DNA of 53,192 nucleotides from an uncultured Butyricicoccus sp. GTDB taxonomy: Bacteria > Bacillota > Clostridia > Oscillospirales > Butyricicoccaceae. Location: NCBI RefSeq assembly GCF_944381005.1, contig NZ_CALWJM010000015.1, forward strand, positions 1 to 53,192, written 5' to 3'. Every line of letters starts with the position of its first letter. Within the stretch, counting starts at the first letter, position 1. The notes below the pieces were generated by a model, which saw nothing but the letters and a program-made list of their open reading frames with translations, had not been told where the DNA came from and searched no databases. Below are positions 36,123 to 45,185 of the stretch, one piece after another. Both the position numbers and the translations under genes were made by a program.

Positions 36123-38063
36123 TTACTCCTCGTCGCCGCCGTCGAGCAGCGCACGGATGGACAGAGAAACCTTCTTCTTCTCATCGTTGATGTCGATAAT
36201 CTTAGCTTCGACTTCCTGACCGATGGTCAGTGCTTCCTCAGCCTTTGCGATGCGATGGTCGGCAATCTGGGAAATGTGAATCAGGCCGTCAACGCCCGGA
36301 ACGATTTCAGCAAATGCGCCGAAAGGCATAAACTTGAGAATCTTAACGGTTGCGGTGTCGCCTACCTGGAAGTTGGTGGTGAAGATGTTCCACGGGTTGT
36401 CCTCCTGACGCTTGTAGCCCAGAGAAATCTTCTTGTTCTCCTTATCCAGCGCGATAACGTAAACGTTTACATGGTCGCCGATGGAAACAACCTCGGACGG
36501 ATGCTTGATGCGGCCCCAAGACAGCTCAGAAATGTGAATCATACCGTCAACACCGCCGATGTCAACGAATGCGCCGTAAGAAGTCAGGCTCTTAACCGTG
36601 CCTTCGTACTCGGAACCAACCTCGATGGTCTCCCAAACCTTCTCAGCAGCCGCCTTGCGTGCTTCCTGGAGCACCTGACGGATGGAGCCGACAACGCGCT
36701 TGCGCTGGCGGTTGATTTCGGTGATGTAGAATGTCTGCTTGGTCTTGAGCAGTGCAGCCATAGATTCATCCTTGGGCACACCGGTCTGCGAAGCCGGGAT
36801 AAAGACGCGCACGCCGTGAGCAGTTGCCACGATGCCACCGCGGTTCTCCTCGATGATGGTGCCTTCTACCGGGGTATGTGCTTCCTTAGCAGCCTCGATG
36901 GTCTCCCAGCCCTTGAGCTGGTCAACGCGCTTCTTGGACAGAGCAACGGTGCCTTCCATGTCGTTGACACGAACGACAACCGCTTCGATTTCGTCGCCGG
37001 GCTTTACATGGTCTTCTACCTTGTAAGCCGGGTCGTCGGACAGCTCGGATACCGGGATGTAAGCGGTGTGCTTCACGCCCAAATCGACCTGAACTTCGGT
37101 CGGGGAAACCGCGATAACGGTGCCGGTCACTTTATCTCCATTATTTAAAGTTTTGAAGGACTCCTCCAGCATTGCAGCGAAATCCTCATTCATTTCGACT
37201 TTTGTCTCTGCGCTCATCATGTTGTTACTGACCTCCTTAATTATCCATGCCGGAGTAGACGCGCCTGCGGTGATGCCCACGTTCAGGCCACGAAGTGCCT
37301 TGATATCCGACGTTCTCAATTCGTCTGCGTCCTCAATATAGAGGACGTGCGGGCAAAGAGAAGCGCTGATTTCGTACAGGCGCTTGGTGTTCGAGCTTTT
37401 TTTATCGCCGATAACAACCATACAGTCCGCTTTTCCGGCAAGCGAACGAGCCTCTGTCTGACGCTCATCCGTAGCATTACATATTGTATCAAATATTTTG
37501 CAGTTTGTATACCTTTTTTTTAGAATCTTCACAGAAATATTCCAACTCGCCCGATTGAGCGTAGTTTGTCCGACGACGCTGACCGGGGTATCGGGCGGCA
37601 GATTGCCGGCATCAAGTGCGGACAAAAGTTGTTCAGAAGTTTCATAAACCGCCGCATTTTGACACCAACCGGCAATCCCAAGCACTTCGGGATGATTTTT
37701 ACTGCCCAAAATGATGATATGACGCCCGGCTTTGGACTCTGCCTCAACAATGCGGTGGATTTTTGCGACAAACGGACAGGTGGCATCATAGACCGTGCAG
37801 CCCTTGGCGGCAAAGGCATCATAGACCGCGCGCGTGACCCCATGCGCACGGATGAGGACGGCAGCACCGTCCGGAATGTCCTCAATGTGCTCGGCAGTGC
37901 GCACACCCAAACGCGCCAAACGTTCAATCTCATGGGTGTTGTGGATAATCTCGCCGTAGGAGTAAATCACATGATGCTTGGCGGCTTCGCGCTCTGCCAA
38001 ATCGACCGCACGCCGCACGCCAAAACAGAATCCGGCAGATTGCGCAACTGTAACCCAACTCAT
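36123..38063 (-). CDS. ispH-rpsA: IspH (HMBPP reductase) fused to ribosomal protein S1
   Basis: 646 residues, a natural two-domain fusion common in Clostridia. Residues about 1-280 are IspH, the last step of the MEP isoprenoid pathway, with Fe-S cysteines in AGFCFGVRRAV, DATCPFVAKIH and ICNATDERQ. Residues about 300-646 carry four S1 RNA-binding domains (for example GTVIAVSPTEVQVDLGVKHTAYIPVSEL and GTVKSLTSYGAFVDIGGVDGMIHISEL). Whether both halves stay joined in the cell is unknown. It overlaps plsC by four bases (ATGA). Confidence 0.95.
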   Translation of the reverse strand: MSWVTVAQSAGFCFGVRRAVDLAEREAAKHHVIYSYGEIIHNTHEIERLARLGVRTAEHIEDIPDGAAVLIRAHGVTRAVYDAFAAKGCTVYDATCPFVAKIHRIVEAESKAGRHIIILGSKNHPEVLGIAGWCQNAAVYETSEQLLSALDAGNLPPDTPVSVVGQTTLNRASWNISVKILKKRYTNCKIFDTICNATDERQTEARSLAGKADCMVVIGDKKSSNTKRLYEISASLCPHVLYIEDADELRTSDIKALRGLNVGITAGASTPAWIIKEVSNNMMSAETKVEMNEDFAAMLEESFKTLNNGDKVTGTVIAVSPTEVQVDLGVKHTAYIPVSELSDDPAYKVEDHVKPGDEIEAVVVRVNDMEGTVALSKKRVDQLKGWETIEAAKEAHTPVEGTIIEENRGGIVATAHGVRVFIPASQTGVPKDESMAALLKTKQTFYITEINRQRKRVVGSIRQVLQEARKAAAEKVWETIEVGSEYEGTVKSLTSYGAFVDIGGVDGMIHISELSWGRIKHPSEVVSIGDHVNVYVIALDKENKKISLGYKRQEDNPWNIFTTNFQVGDTATVKILKFMPFGAFAEIVPGVDGLIHISQIADHRIAKAEEALTIGQEVEAKIIDINDEKKKVSLSIRALLDGGDEE

Positions 38064-38647
38064 ACTTCTTCCTCCGGCCGCAACGCATAAATGCGGTGCA
38101 TAATTTCATGCGACAGTGCGCTGTAATCGCGGCTTTTAGGGTCGGGCAGGAAAGGCTTTCCGATGACAATGGTTACGCGCTTATGTCGGTGTTTATTCTC
38201 AGTAATATACATGGGCACAATGGGTGCCTTGGTCTTGAGCGCCAACATTGCTGCGCCATCCTTTGCTTCGTCCTCGGTGGCACCGCGTGTACCCTGTGGG
38301 AAGATAATGAGCTTACCGCCATCCTTAACCGATTGCAGTGCGGTCTTGATGGCGGTCAAATCGGCGCGTGAGCGGTCAACCGGGAATGCGCCCAGCCAAG
38401 TAATGAGCCAACCCAGACCACGGATATCAAACAGCTCTTTTTTTGCCATAATGCGAATACAATGGCGATGGGAAATTGCAGCCGCAGCAAGCGGGGGGTC
38501 GGAATTGTGTTTGTGGTTGGGACAGATGACGCAGCCACCCTCTGGAATGTTTTCCCGTCCGACGATTTTCAAGCGAAAGTGGATGCGATACGCCAATTCA
38601 ACAAACGGCACTGCCACCCACTGAAACCAGCGCTGAAATTTTGCCAT
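38060..38647 (-). CDS. plsC: 1-acyl-sn-glycerol-3-phosphate acyltransferase PlsC
   Basis: 195 residues. Acyltransferase motif NHKHNSD (HxxxxD type), then FPQGTRG. N-terminal hydrophobic stretch suggests membrane association. Makes phosphatidic acid for phospholipids. Starts five bases after cmk and overlaps ispH-rpsA. Confidence 0.93.
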   Translation of the reverse strand: MAKFQRWFQWVAVPFVELAYRIHFRLKIVGRENIPEGGCVICPNHKHNSDPPLAAAAISHRHCIRIMAKKELFDIRGLGWLITWLGAFPVDRSRADLTAIKTALQSVKDGGKLIIFPQGTRGATEDEAKDGAAMLALKTKAPIVPMYITENKHRHKRVTIVIGKPFLPDPKSRDYSALSHEIMHRIYALRPEEEV

Positions 38648-38652
38648 GGTAG

Positions 38653-39336
38653 TTATTCTCCCTTCATGCTTGCGCGAATCACGCGCAGCACTGCTTCAAT
38701 ACTCTCATCCAGCGTCAAATCGCTGGTATCCACGCGCACAGCATCTGCGGCCTGTTTGAGTGGCGCGACCGCCCGTCCCTCGTCCTGTGAGTCACGGCGG
38801 GTCATGTCAGCTAACACCTCGTCCAGCGTCACTTGCTGCCCCTTTTCGCGCAGTTCGGCACAGCGGCGCACCGCACGTTTTTCCGGCGAAGCGGTCAAGA
38901 AAATCTTGACGCGGGCATCGGGTAAAATCACCGTTCCAATGTCACGACCGTCCATAATTACCGATTGGGTGCGTGCCATATCGCGCTGTAAATCCAGCAG
39001 ATAGGCGCGCACTTCGGGCACAACCGAGACTTGCGAAGCATAGACCGAAATTTCTGGGGTACGGATGGCGTCAGACACGTCCTCGCCGTCGAGCAGCACA
39101 TGTTGTGCGCCGTCACAGTAGGTCAGGTCCACTCGAATTTCGGGTAAGGTATGCACAATGCCCGCCGTGTCCGTGCCATCAATCCCGCGACGGCACACAG
39201 CCAGCCCAATCGTTCGGTACAATGCGCCGGTGTCCACATAGACAAAGCCAAGCTGTGCGGCGGCGGCACGCGCAATGGTGGATTTCCCTGCTCCGGCAGG
39301 GCCATCAATGGCAACTGCAATGACCTCTTGTTTCAT
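38653..39336 (-). CDS. cmk: Cytidylate kinase
   Basis: 227 residues from ATG at 39336 (MKQEVIAVAIDGPAGAGKST), with GAGGAGG upstream. P-loop GPAGAGKS, CMP site MDGRDIGTVILPDA, and lid region KIFLTASPEKRAVRR. Start overlaps the HI0933-type gene by four bases. The cmk-plsC-ispH-rpsA order is conserved in Clostridia. Confidence 0.95.
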   Translation of the reverse strand: MKQEVIAVAIDGPAGAGKSTIARAAAAQLGFVYVDTGALYRTIGLAVCRRGIDGTDTAGIVHTLPEIRVDLTYCDGAQHVLLDGEDVSDAIRTPEISVYASQVSVVPEVRAYLLDLQRDMARTQSVIMDGRDIGTVILPDARVKIFLTASPEKRAVRRCAELREKGQQVTLDEVLADMTRRDSQDEGRAVAPLKQAADAVRVDTSDLTLDESIEAVLRVIRASMKGE

Positions 39337-40568
39337 GTTGTTTCCTCCTCTGCGGCGCTCTGCCCTGCCAGTCGCCCGGTTGCCCAAGCGATTTGCAGAT
39401 TAAAGCCGCCGGTATATGCGTCCACGTCCAATATCTCTCCTGCAAAGTATAATCCCTTGACCAACTTGGATTCCATCGTTTTGGGGCTGACCTGCTTGAC
39501 CGATACACCTCCGGTGGTGATGATGGCTTCGGCAATGGGACGAGCACCCGTTATCGTGACCGGAAAGGCTTTGAGCAGGTGCAACAGTGCTTGCCGCTGT
39601 GCCTTTGTAACAGAATGTACCTTTACACGAGGGTCAATACCTGAACGCTCAACCACGACTGGTATCAATTTGCGTGGCAGCAACTCGCCGAGCGCGTTAA
39701 TAAAATCGCTGTTTTTGTGCGCTTCAAAGTCGGACAACAGGCGCTTGTCCAATGTTTTTTCGTCGAGCGCCGGTTTTAAATCAATATCTACGCGGTACTG
39801 TCTGCTCCCAAAATGGCGCATGTGCGCCGAAGCCGACAAAATGAGCGGCCCAGACAGACCAAAATGGGTGAACAGCATTTCTCCAAAATCTTCAAAGATG
39901 GGCTTTTCATTTTCGCGCACGGTGATGCGCACGTTTTTGAGCGATAGTCCCATCAGTTTGCTGCACACATCCCCTTCGGCAACCAGCGGCACAAGGGATG
40001 GACGGGGCGGAATAATGGTGTGTCCGAGCACGCGGGCAAAAGTATATCCGTCACCAGTCGAACCGGTCGCCGGATAGGACGCGCCGCCGGTGGCGACAAT
40101 CACGCGGTCAGCCGCAAAAACTTTGCCGTTCACGCGCACGCCACATACGGCACCGTCCCTTGTCTCAATGCCCTCGACCGTGCAGCCCAGTTCCAGCCGC
40201 ACGCCCAGCCGCTTAACATGAAAAAACAGCGCATCCACGATATCCAGCGCCTTGTCGGACACCGGAAACACACGGTTTCCCCGCTCGGTTTTGAGCGGTA
40301 CGCCCAACCCCTCAAAAAAGGCCATGATATCTGCTGGACTACACTTACCCAGCGCCGAATACAAAAAGCGTGGGTTGACTGGGATGTTCGCCAGCACGCC
40401 AGGCACATCGCAGTCATTTGTAACATTGCACCGGCCCTTGCCGGTAATCATGATTTTGCGCCCTACCTTGGCATTTTTCTCAAACAGCACGACCTGTGCG
40501 CCGGCTTGGGCGGCGGCACTCGCCGCCATCAAGCCCGCCGCACCTGCGCCAATGACTGCAACCGTCAT
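39333..40568 (-). CDS. HI0933/YhiN-family FAD-dependent oxidoreductase
   Basis: 411 residues. FAD-binding Rossmann motif GAGAAGLMAASAAAQAGAQVVLFEKN at the N-terminus, GRKIMITGKGRCNVTN typical of this family, and a C-terminal TTGGVSVKQVSPKTMESKLVKGLYFAGEILDVDAYTGGFNLQIAWATG FAD-closure segment. Substrate unknown. Starts directly after the stop of the RpiR-type gene (TAAATG) and overlaps cmk. Confidence 0.9.
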   Translation of the reverse strand: MTVAVIGAGAAGLMAASAAAQAGAQVVLFEKNAKVGRKIMITGKGRCNVTNDCDVPGVLANIPVNPRFLYSALGKCSPADIMAFFEGLGVPLKTERGNRVFPVSDKALDIVDALFFHVKRLGVRLELGCTVEGIETRDGAVCGVRVNGKVFAADRVIVATGGASYPATGSTGDGYTFARVLGHTIIPPRPSLVPLVAEGDVCSKLMGLSLKNVRITVRENEKPIFEDFGEMLFTHFGLSGPLILSASAHMRHFGSRQYRVDIDLKPALDEKTLDKRLLSDFEAHKNSDFINALGELLPRKLIPVVVERSGIDPRVKVHSVTKAQRQALLHLLKAFPVTITGARPIAEAIITTGGVSVKQVSPKTMESKLVKGLYFAGEILDVDAYTGGFNLQIAWATGRLAGQSAAEEETT

Positions 40569-41432
40569 TTATTCGCCCTCCAGCTTTTCATATACCTGAT
40601 ATTCGTCCCAGATAGATTCCAGTTTGTTGAATGTGCCCTCAATCTCCTGCTGCCGGTTCATGCCGACCGCAACAATAAGCGCATTGATGACCGACAGTGG
40701 TGCAACCAGCGAATCGACAAAGGAAGCCATGTCACTTTTGGCAATCAGCACATGGTCGGCATAGCGCGCCAGTGGCGACAGCCGCGAATCGGTCAGCGCG
40801 ATGACCTTTGCCCCTTGGTCTTTGGAATATTTCATGGCGGACAGTGTGCGTTTGGAATAACGCGGGAAGCTGACCCCAATAAACACATCACCCTTGCCAA
40901 CGCGTAGGATTTGTTCAAAAATTTCGCTGACCGTGTTGGTGTGTACCAGTTTCACGTTGTCAAAAATGAGCGAAAAATAGAAACCAATAAAATTGGCAAG
41001 CGCCGACGACGAGCGCACACCCAAGATATAAATACGGCGTGCGTTGGTAATCGCTTCAACCGCACTGTGAAAAGCATCTCGGTCGATTTCGTCGAGCGTC
41101 ATGCGGATTTTTTCGACATCGGCGCTCAGGACGGTTTGCAATACATCGCGGTTGCCCATGCGGTCATTGGTGACCTCCATGCGCTGCACGGCGGTCAAGC
41201 GGTTGCGAATCATTTCCTGCAAGGTTTTCTGGAGGTGTGGATACCCTTCATAACCCAGTTCGGTGGCGAAGCGCACAACGGTCGATTCACTGACGCCCAC
41301 CGTTGCGCCCAATTTGCTGGCGGTCATAAACGCCGCTTTGTCATAGTGTTCGGTAATATAGCGTGCAATCAGCCGCTGCCCTTTGGAAAATTCGGGCAGA
41401 TTGCACTGGATGCGATTCATCAAATCATTCAT
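40569..41432 (-). CDS. RpiR/MurR-family transcriptional regulator
   Basis: 287 residues from ATG at 41432 (MNDLMNRIQ), with AAGG 7 bases upstream. N-terminal HTH_6 (FSKGQRLIARYITEHY, then SKLGATVGVSESTVVRFATELGYEGYPHLQ), C-terminal SIS sugar-phosphate-binding domain (YILGVRSSSALANFIGFY, DVFIGVSFPRYSKRTL, ALTDSRLSPLARYADHVL). Likely senses a phosphosugar; the target is unknown, as no sugar genes adjoin. Its leader has a 25-bp palindrome, a terminator-like hairpin and TTGCAAGA repeats. It begins the operon that runs to ispH-rpsA. Confidence 0.9.
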   Translation of the reverse strand: MNDLMNRIQCNLPEFSKGQRLIARYITEHYDKAAFMTASKLGATVGVSESTVVRFATELGYEGYPHLQKTLQEMIRNRLTAVQRMEVTNDRMGNRDVLQTVLSADVEKIRMTLDEIDRDAFHSAVEAITNARRIYILGVRSSSALANFIGFYFSLIFDNVKLVHTNTVSEIFEQILRVGKGDVFIGVSFPRYSKRTLSAMKYSKDQGAKVIALTDSRLSPLARYADHVLIAKSDMASFVDSLVAPLSVINALIVAVGMNRQQEIEGTFNKLESIWDEYQVYEKLEGE

Positions 41433-41459
41433 GGCAGTGCCTTGTTGTCTCCTCCATTT

Positions 41460-41484
41460 GTGGTAAAACAATAGATTTTACCAC
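41460..41484. promoter_or_regulatory. 25-bp palindrome before the RpiR-type gene
   Basis: GTGGTAAAA-N7-TTTTACCAC, perfect 9-bp arms, 28 bp before the start codon. A likely autoregulatory operator for an SIS-domain regulator, or a leader hairpin. Confidence 0.58.
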
Positions 41485-41494
41485 ACATTTTATT

Positions 41495-41527
41495 GCAAAA
41501 AGAAGCGCTGCACCGGCGGGGTGCAGC
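41495..41527 (-). terminator. Terminator-like hairpin in the RpiR leader
   Basis: Minus strand GCTGCACC, loop CCGCC, GGTGCAGC, then GCTTCTTTTTGC. It begins about five bases after the predicted start of the RpiR transcript, so it could attenuate it. It would also catch read-through from nothing else on this strand except transcripts of rluB, whose stop lies 70 bp upstream. Confidence 0.55.
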
Positions 41528-41538
41528 GGCCTACTCTC

Positions 41539-41567
41539 ATTGTATGCAAACGGCGCAAAAATTGCAA
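41539..41567 (-). promoter_or_regulatory. Promoter of the RpiR-type gene
   Basis: Minus strand TTGCAA (41567-41562), 17 bp, TACAAT (41544-41539). Confidence 0.65.
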
Positions 41568-41592
41568 GACATTTTGCAAGATTTTTGCAAGA
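41562..41592. repeat. Three TTGCAAGA direct repeats at helical spacing
   Basis: GCAAGA begins at 41564, 41576 and 41587 (periods 12 and 11), each preceded by T residues. The first copy contains the -35 of the RpiR promoter. Looks like a stacked protein-binding array. Confidence 0.45.
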
Positions 41593-41597
41593 TGAAC

Positions 41598-42308
41598 TCA
41601 AAATTCCTTCAAATAGGCAATTTCTTCCGGCGTGAGCATCCGCCAGCGTCCGGGAGCTAATTTGGGGTCGAGCATCAGTTCCCCGACCGCGATGCGCTTG
41701 AGGCGGCGCACATCTAGCCCGCATTTTTCACACATCTTGCGAATTTGACGGTTACGTCCCTCATGAATGGTCATTTCGATGTGCGCTTCGGTATCCAAAG
41801 CGCGGTCACGAATGAACACCTGTGCCGGGCGCACGGTATAGCCGTCAATGTCCATCGGCTGTTCCAACTCGCCCAGCCGCCCAAGGTCGCCGCGCACACT
41901 GACCAGATAGGTCTTGCCCGCTTCATGGGATGGGTGGGTCAGATGCAACGTCAGTTCGCCGTCATTGGTCATAAGCAGCAGCCCTTCAGAGTCTGCATCC
42001 AACCGCCCAACCGGATACACACGCGCCGAGCAGTCGCGCACCAGTTGTTTAACCGTCTTGCGCCCGCGCTCATCCTTGAGCGTGGAAACATAACCGCGCG
42101 GCTTGTTCAGCATCAAATACACTTTTTCTTCGGCGCAGCGCAGCGGTTTGCCGTTGACCACAATCTTGTCACGCACCGGGTCAGCGCTGTCGCCCAGTTC
42201 GGCACGGCGACCGTTAACTGTGACCCCTCCCGCTCGAATGATTTCTTCTGCTGCACGGCGCGAGCACAAACCGGCTTGCGCCATCAATTTCTGAATCCGT
42301 TCTTTCAT
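41598..42308 (-). CDS. rluB: RsuA/RluB-family 23S/16S rRNA pseudouridine synthase
   Basis: 236 residues from ATG at 42308 (MKERIQKLMAQAGLCSRRAAEE), with GAGG upstream. N-terminal S4 RNA-binding domain, catalytic Asp in VGRLDADSEGLLLMTNDG, and C-terminal IHEGRNRQIRKMCEKCGLDVRRLKRI. RluB rather than RsuA is favoured by genomic context (scpAB-ytfIJ-dacB cluster). Confidence 0.9.
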   Translation of the reverse strand: MKERIQKLMAQAGLCSRRAAEEIIRAGGVTVNGRRAELGDSADPVRDKIVVNGKPLRCAEEKVYLMLNKPRGYVSTLKDERGRKTVKQLVRDCSARVYPVGRLDADSEGLLLMTNDGELTLHLTHPSHEAGKTYLVSVRGDLGRLGELEQPMDIDGYTVRPAQVFIRDRALDTEAHIEMTIHEGRNRQIRKMCEKCGLDVRRLKRIAVGELMLDPKLAPGRWRMLTPEEIAYLKEF

Positions 42309-42348
42309 ATCAAATATCCTCTTTTGAAAACAATCCTTACTGTTCAGC

Positions 42349-43452
42349 TTACCAGCCAAACAGATTTTTGAAAAATTCTATGAGCCGCTCCCAGATACTG
42401 GGCGGCGGTTCAATCTGTTCAACATCTCCGGCATAGGCGAGCGAATCGGTTTTTATCAGGAAATCGCCCAGCCGGTACACGATTTCACCGTAATAGTCGC
42501 CCCCTGCCACGGTTGCATACACAAACCGTCTACCCCGAAAGCTGTCTGTGACCTGTTCGCGCTCATCATCGGTCAGATACACAATGGCATCGTGGTCAGC
42601 GGTCAATCCAACCCTCGGCTGTGTGCCGCCTTCAACCGGCACATCGCCCACAGTTTCCCCTGCCTGATGCAGCGTCACCGGCGCATAGGCAGAAAAGGCA
42701 TCATCCAGCATGGCGGCGTGGTCGTCCCAGTCATCCGGGTCGTTGAGCGTCACAGCAACCAGTGTGCGCCCATTGCGTTCGGCGGCAGACACCAGACAGC
42801 GCCCGCACTTTTTGGTGTATCCGGTCTTGACACCGATAGCACCTTCGTATTGGGTCAGCATTTTGTTGTGATTGACCATCGTGCGCCCGGCACAGGTAAT
42901 GCTCTTGGTGCTGACAATTTCACGGAAGTCGGGGTTTTGCAGCGCATAAGCGGTCAACTGTGCCAGTTCATGGGCAGTCGTGTGATGGGTCTCACCATCC
43001 AGCCCATTGGGGTTTTCAAAATGCGTGTTGGTCAATCCGAGCGCCTGTGCCTTGTCGTTCATCGCCTGCACAAAGGCTTCCTGCCCGCCACACTCGCCCG
43101 CCAGCGCAAGCGCCGCGTCATTGCCACTCATGAGCATCAGTCCATAGAGTGTATCTCGAATGGTCAGCGTTTCTCCCGGTTTGAGATACATCGACGACCC
43201 TTCGGTTCGCGTGTATTCGGGCTTGACCGTGTAACTGCGGTCAAGGTCACCCTGTTCGATGACCACCAGCGCGGTCATAATTTTGGTCGTGGAGGCCATG
43301 GGCAACACCTCGTCGGCGTTGTGCGCATAGCGCACTGCACCGGTATCCGCGTCCATGACCACCGCGCTTCGTGCGCTCATCGCATACGCTCGCCCGCTCA
43401 GCGCGAGCAGGCACACTGCGACGGTCAAAAGGCTCCTGCGCCAAAATCGCAT
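42349..43452 (-). CDS. dacB: D-alanyl-D-alanine carboxypeptidase (DacB/DacF type)
   Basis: 367 residues with signal peptide (about 1-24, cut after RAYA). Penicillin-binding motifs: STTK (active Ser), SGN, KTG. A C-terminal beta-domain and a final amphipathic helix (IWERLIEFFKNLFGW) for membrane attachment follow. In this gene order it corresponds to the sporulation carboxypeptidase that trims spore cortex peptidoglycan (inference from context). Confidence 0.93.
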   Translation of the reverse strand: MRFWRRSLLTVAVCLLALSGRAYAMSARSAVVMDADTGAVRYAHNADEVLPMASTTKIMTALVVIEQGDLDRSYTVKPEYTRTEGSSMYLKPGETLTIRDTLYGLMLMSGNDAALALAGECGGQEAFVQAMNDKAQALGLTNTHFENPNGLDGETHHTTAHELAQLTAYALQNPDFREIVSTKSITCAGRTMVNHNKMLTQYEGAIGVKTGYTKKCGRCLVSAAERNGRTLVAVTLNDPDDWDDHAAMLDDAFSAYAPVTLHQAGETVGDVPVEGGTQPRVGLTADHDAIVYLTDDEREQVTDSFRGRRFVYATVAGGDYYGEIVYRLGDFLIKTDSLAYAGDVEQIEPPPSIWERLIEFFKNLFGW

Positions 43453-43550
43453 ATCCGTCCCTCCCGTTTTTGGTGGTTGCTGAAAAAGAGAACCTACCCA
43501 TGTAGCATACGAGTAGGTTCGCGGGAATATACGGGACGGATGGAATTTTT

Positions 43551-43994
43551 TTACGGTGTTTGGGTGTTATCCTGCTGTGTTTGGGTGGTTTCGGGTTCTT
43601 CCTCACCCATACGCTTGGCAAAAAAACTGGATACCTTGCCCACCGCACTCGGAATCATTTCCACCAAACGGTCGGCGGTATTGACCGCCTGCGCGTTGAT
43701 ACCCAGTACATGGGTGCCCTCAGTGGGCGAAATGACCAGAAAGCAGATTGGTGTAACCGACACGCCCGCTGCACCGCCGCCGCCAAAGCAAAGCGGCGTG
43801 TTTTCTCTGGCGTGACGGCTGCCGAAGTCGCTGCCGCCCGAACCAAAACCAAACGTCACACGAGAAACCGGAATAACGGTAGTGCCATCGGGGGTCGTGA
43901 TGGGCGTGCCAACTACGCTATCCACGTCAATCATGCTTTTGATTTTTTCCATGGTTCCATTCATCAAATCTTGAATCGGATGATGTTCATTCAT
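43551..43994 (-). CDS. ytfJ: GerW family sporulation protein (YtfJ)
   Basis: 147 residues from ATG at 43994, with GGAGG upstream. HPIQDLMNGTMEKIKSMIDVDSVVGTPI, TVIPVSRVTFGFGSGGSDF and a glycine-rich GGGGAAGVSVTPICFLVI identify GerW. In B. subtilis it is linked to spore germination. Overlaps the upstream DUF2953 gene by four bases, so the pair is co-translated. Confidence 0.93.
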   Translation of the reverse strand: MNEHHPIQDLMNGTMEKIKSMIDVDSVVGTPITTPDGTTVIPVSRVTFGFGSGGSDFGSRHARENTPLCFGGGGAAGVSVTPICFLVISPTEGTHVLGINAQAVNTADRLVEMIPSAVGKVSSFFAKRMGEEEPETTQTQQDNTQTP

Positions 43995-44635
43995 ACTGAT
44001 TTCGCCTCCATAGTTTGGGTCTTTCTTACCACGCGGTACAACCGCAAGCCGTGCCGCAACCCTGCACCCAACAGGCACACCGGCCGGAACGACAGGTCGA
44101 ACCGCACATCATAACGGGTTTTCGCGCCCTGAAAATCGCCATCCAGCACAATAGAACAGCGCTTCATATTAAAATTGCGCACCAGAAAGGGATAAAGCAT
44201 ACCAGAAAGTGCCGACAGATAACCGATATACAGACCGGTTTTTGCCGCATCTCCGGTGGCGAGCGTCAATTCTACACACAGGGCATCAATGCGCAACCGC
44301 TCTTTGACATCGTCCAGAAATTCCAGCATCATTACTACGCCATCTCCCAAGTCAATGTCAGACAGGCCAGACGGCCAGGACGGTCGGGATGCGGGCTTGG
44401 ACGGTTCGGACGTTTGCTTTGACTGTGTTTTGGGTGTGGCATCCCTCTTGGGCATATGGCGCACATGCACGCGCACAAAACCATAACTTATGCGCCCTTC
44501 CACCTTGCCGCCGCTGTATACATGCAGCGCAAAACCAACACGCGGCAACAGCAGCACAAACAGCAAGGCGCATATTGCAAACGCAATCAGCACCAACCAC
44601 GCCAGAACAAGGGCTATGATTTTAAGCACAAGCAT
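43991..44635 (-). CDS. ytfI: DUF2953 protein (YtfI)
   Basis: 214 residues from ATG at 44635 with GGAG upstream. N-terminal membrane helix (about 3-28), then a Pro/Ser/Lys-rich linker, then a C-terminal domain (TGLYIGYLSALSGMLYPFLVRNF; SIVLDGDFQGAKTRYDVRFDLSFRPVCLL) typical of DUF2953. Paired with ytfJ/gerW across endospore formers, so a spore role is likely. Confidence 0.82.
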   Translation of the reverse strand: MLVLKIIALVLAWLVLIAFAICALLFVLLLPRVGFALHVYSGGKVEGRISYGFVRVHVRHMPKRDATPKTQSKQTSEPSKPASRPSWPSGLSDIDLGDGVVMMLEFLDDVKERLRIDALCVELTLATGDAAKTGLYIGYLSALSGMLYPFLVRNFNMKRCSIVLDGDFQGAKTRYDVRFDLSFRPVCLLGAGLRHGLRLYRVVRKTQTMEAKSV

Positions 44636-44642
44636 GGCACAT

Positions 44643-45185
44643 TCACTCCGTTTCCTCGAAAGCGAGCTGCTCCCCTTCTGCCAATTCGGGCAAGTTTGGC
44701 AATTCTTCCAGCCCAGTAATGCCAAACGTGCGTAAAAACACATCGGTGGTGCGGAACAAGGTGGGTCGTCCGGGCACATCCAAATGACCACACGCCTCAA
44801 TCAGCCCTTTTTCCAACAAACTGGACACTGTACCACTGGAATCGACGCCGCGCAGTTGTTCAATATAGGCGCGTGTGACCGGTTGACGATAGGCCACGAC
44901 GGTCAGCACTTCGAGCGCTGCTGACGACAGCGATGGCGGACGGCGACTTTCGGTCACGCGCCGAATGGCTGGTGCAAATGTCGGACGGGTGCAAAGCTGT
45001 ACTTTGTCCTTCATGCGCACCAGTTGGATACCGCTTCCAGTCTGTTCATAGTGGGCTGCCAATGTGTGCAGCGCATGGGCAACGGCAGCCGGTTCAGCAT
45101 CAGCGGCGGCGGTCAGACGATTGACCGAAACCGCATCCCCAACCGCGAACAGAATGGCTTCAATCGTCGCTTCCAGTTGTGTCAT
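44643..45185 (-). CDS. scpB: Segregation and condensation protein ScpB
   Basis: 180 residues, winged-helix kleisin partner of the SMC-ScpAB complex. Motifs: EATIEAILFAVGDAVSVNRL, SSAALEVLTVVAYRQPVTRAYIEQLRGVDS and GHLDVPGRPTLFRTTDVFLRTFG. Start overlaps scpA by four bases. Confidence 0.95.
   Translation of the reverse strand: MTQLEATIEAILFAVGDAVSVNRLTAAADAEPAAVAHALHTLAAHYEQTGSGIQLVRMKDKVQLCTRPTFAPAIRRVTESRRPPSLSSAALEVLTVVAYRQPVTRAYIEQLRGVDSSGTVSSLLEKGLIEACGHLDVPGRPTLFRTTDVFLRTFGITGLEELPNLPELAEGEQLAFEETE

Noticed and set aside
36123..38063. IspH-S1 fusion as an anomaly
   Set aside because: Known natural fusion in Clostridia, so not novel.
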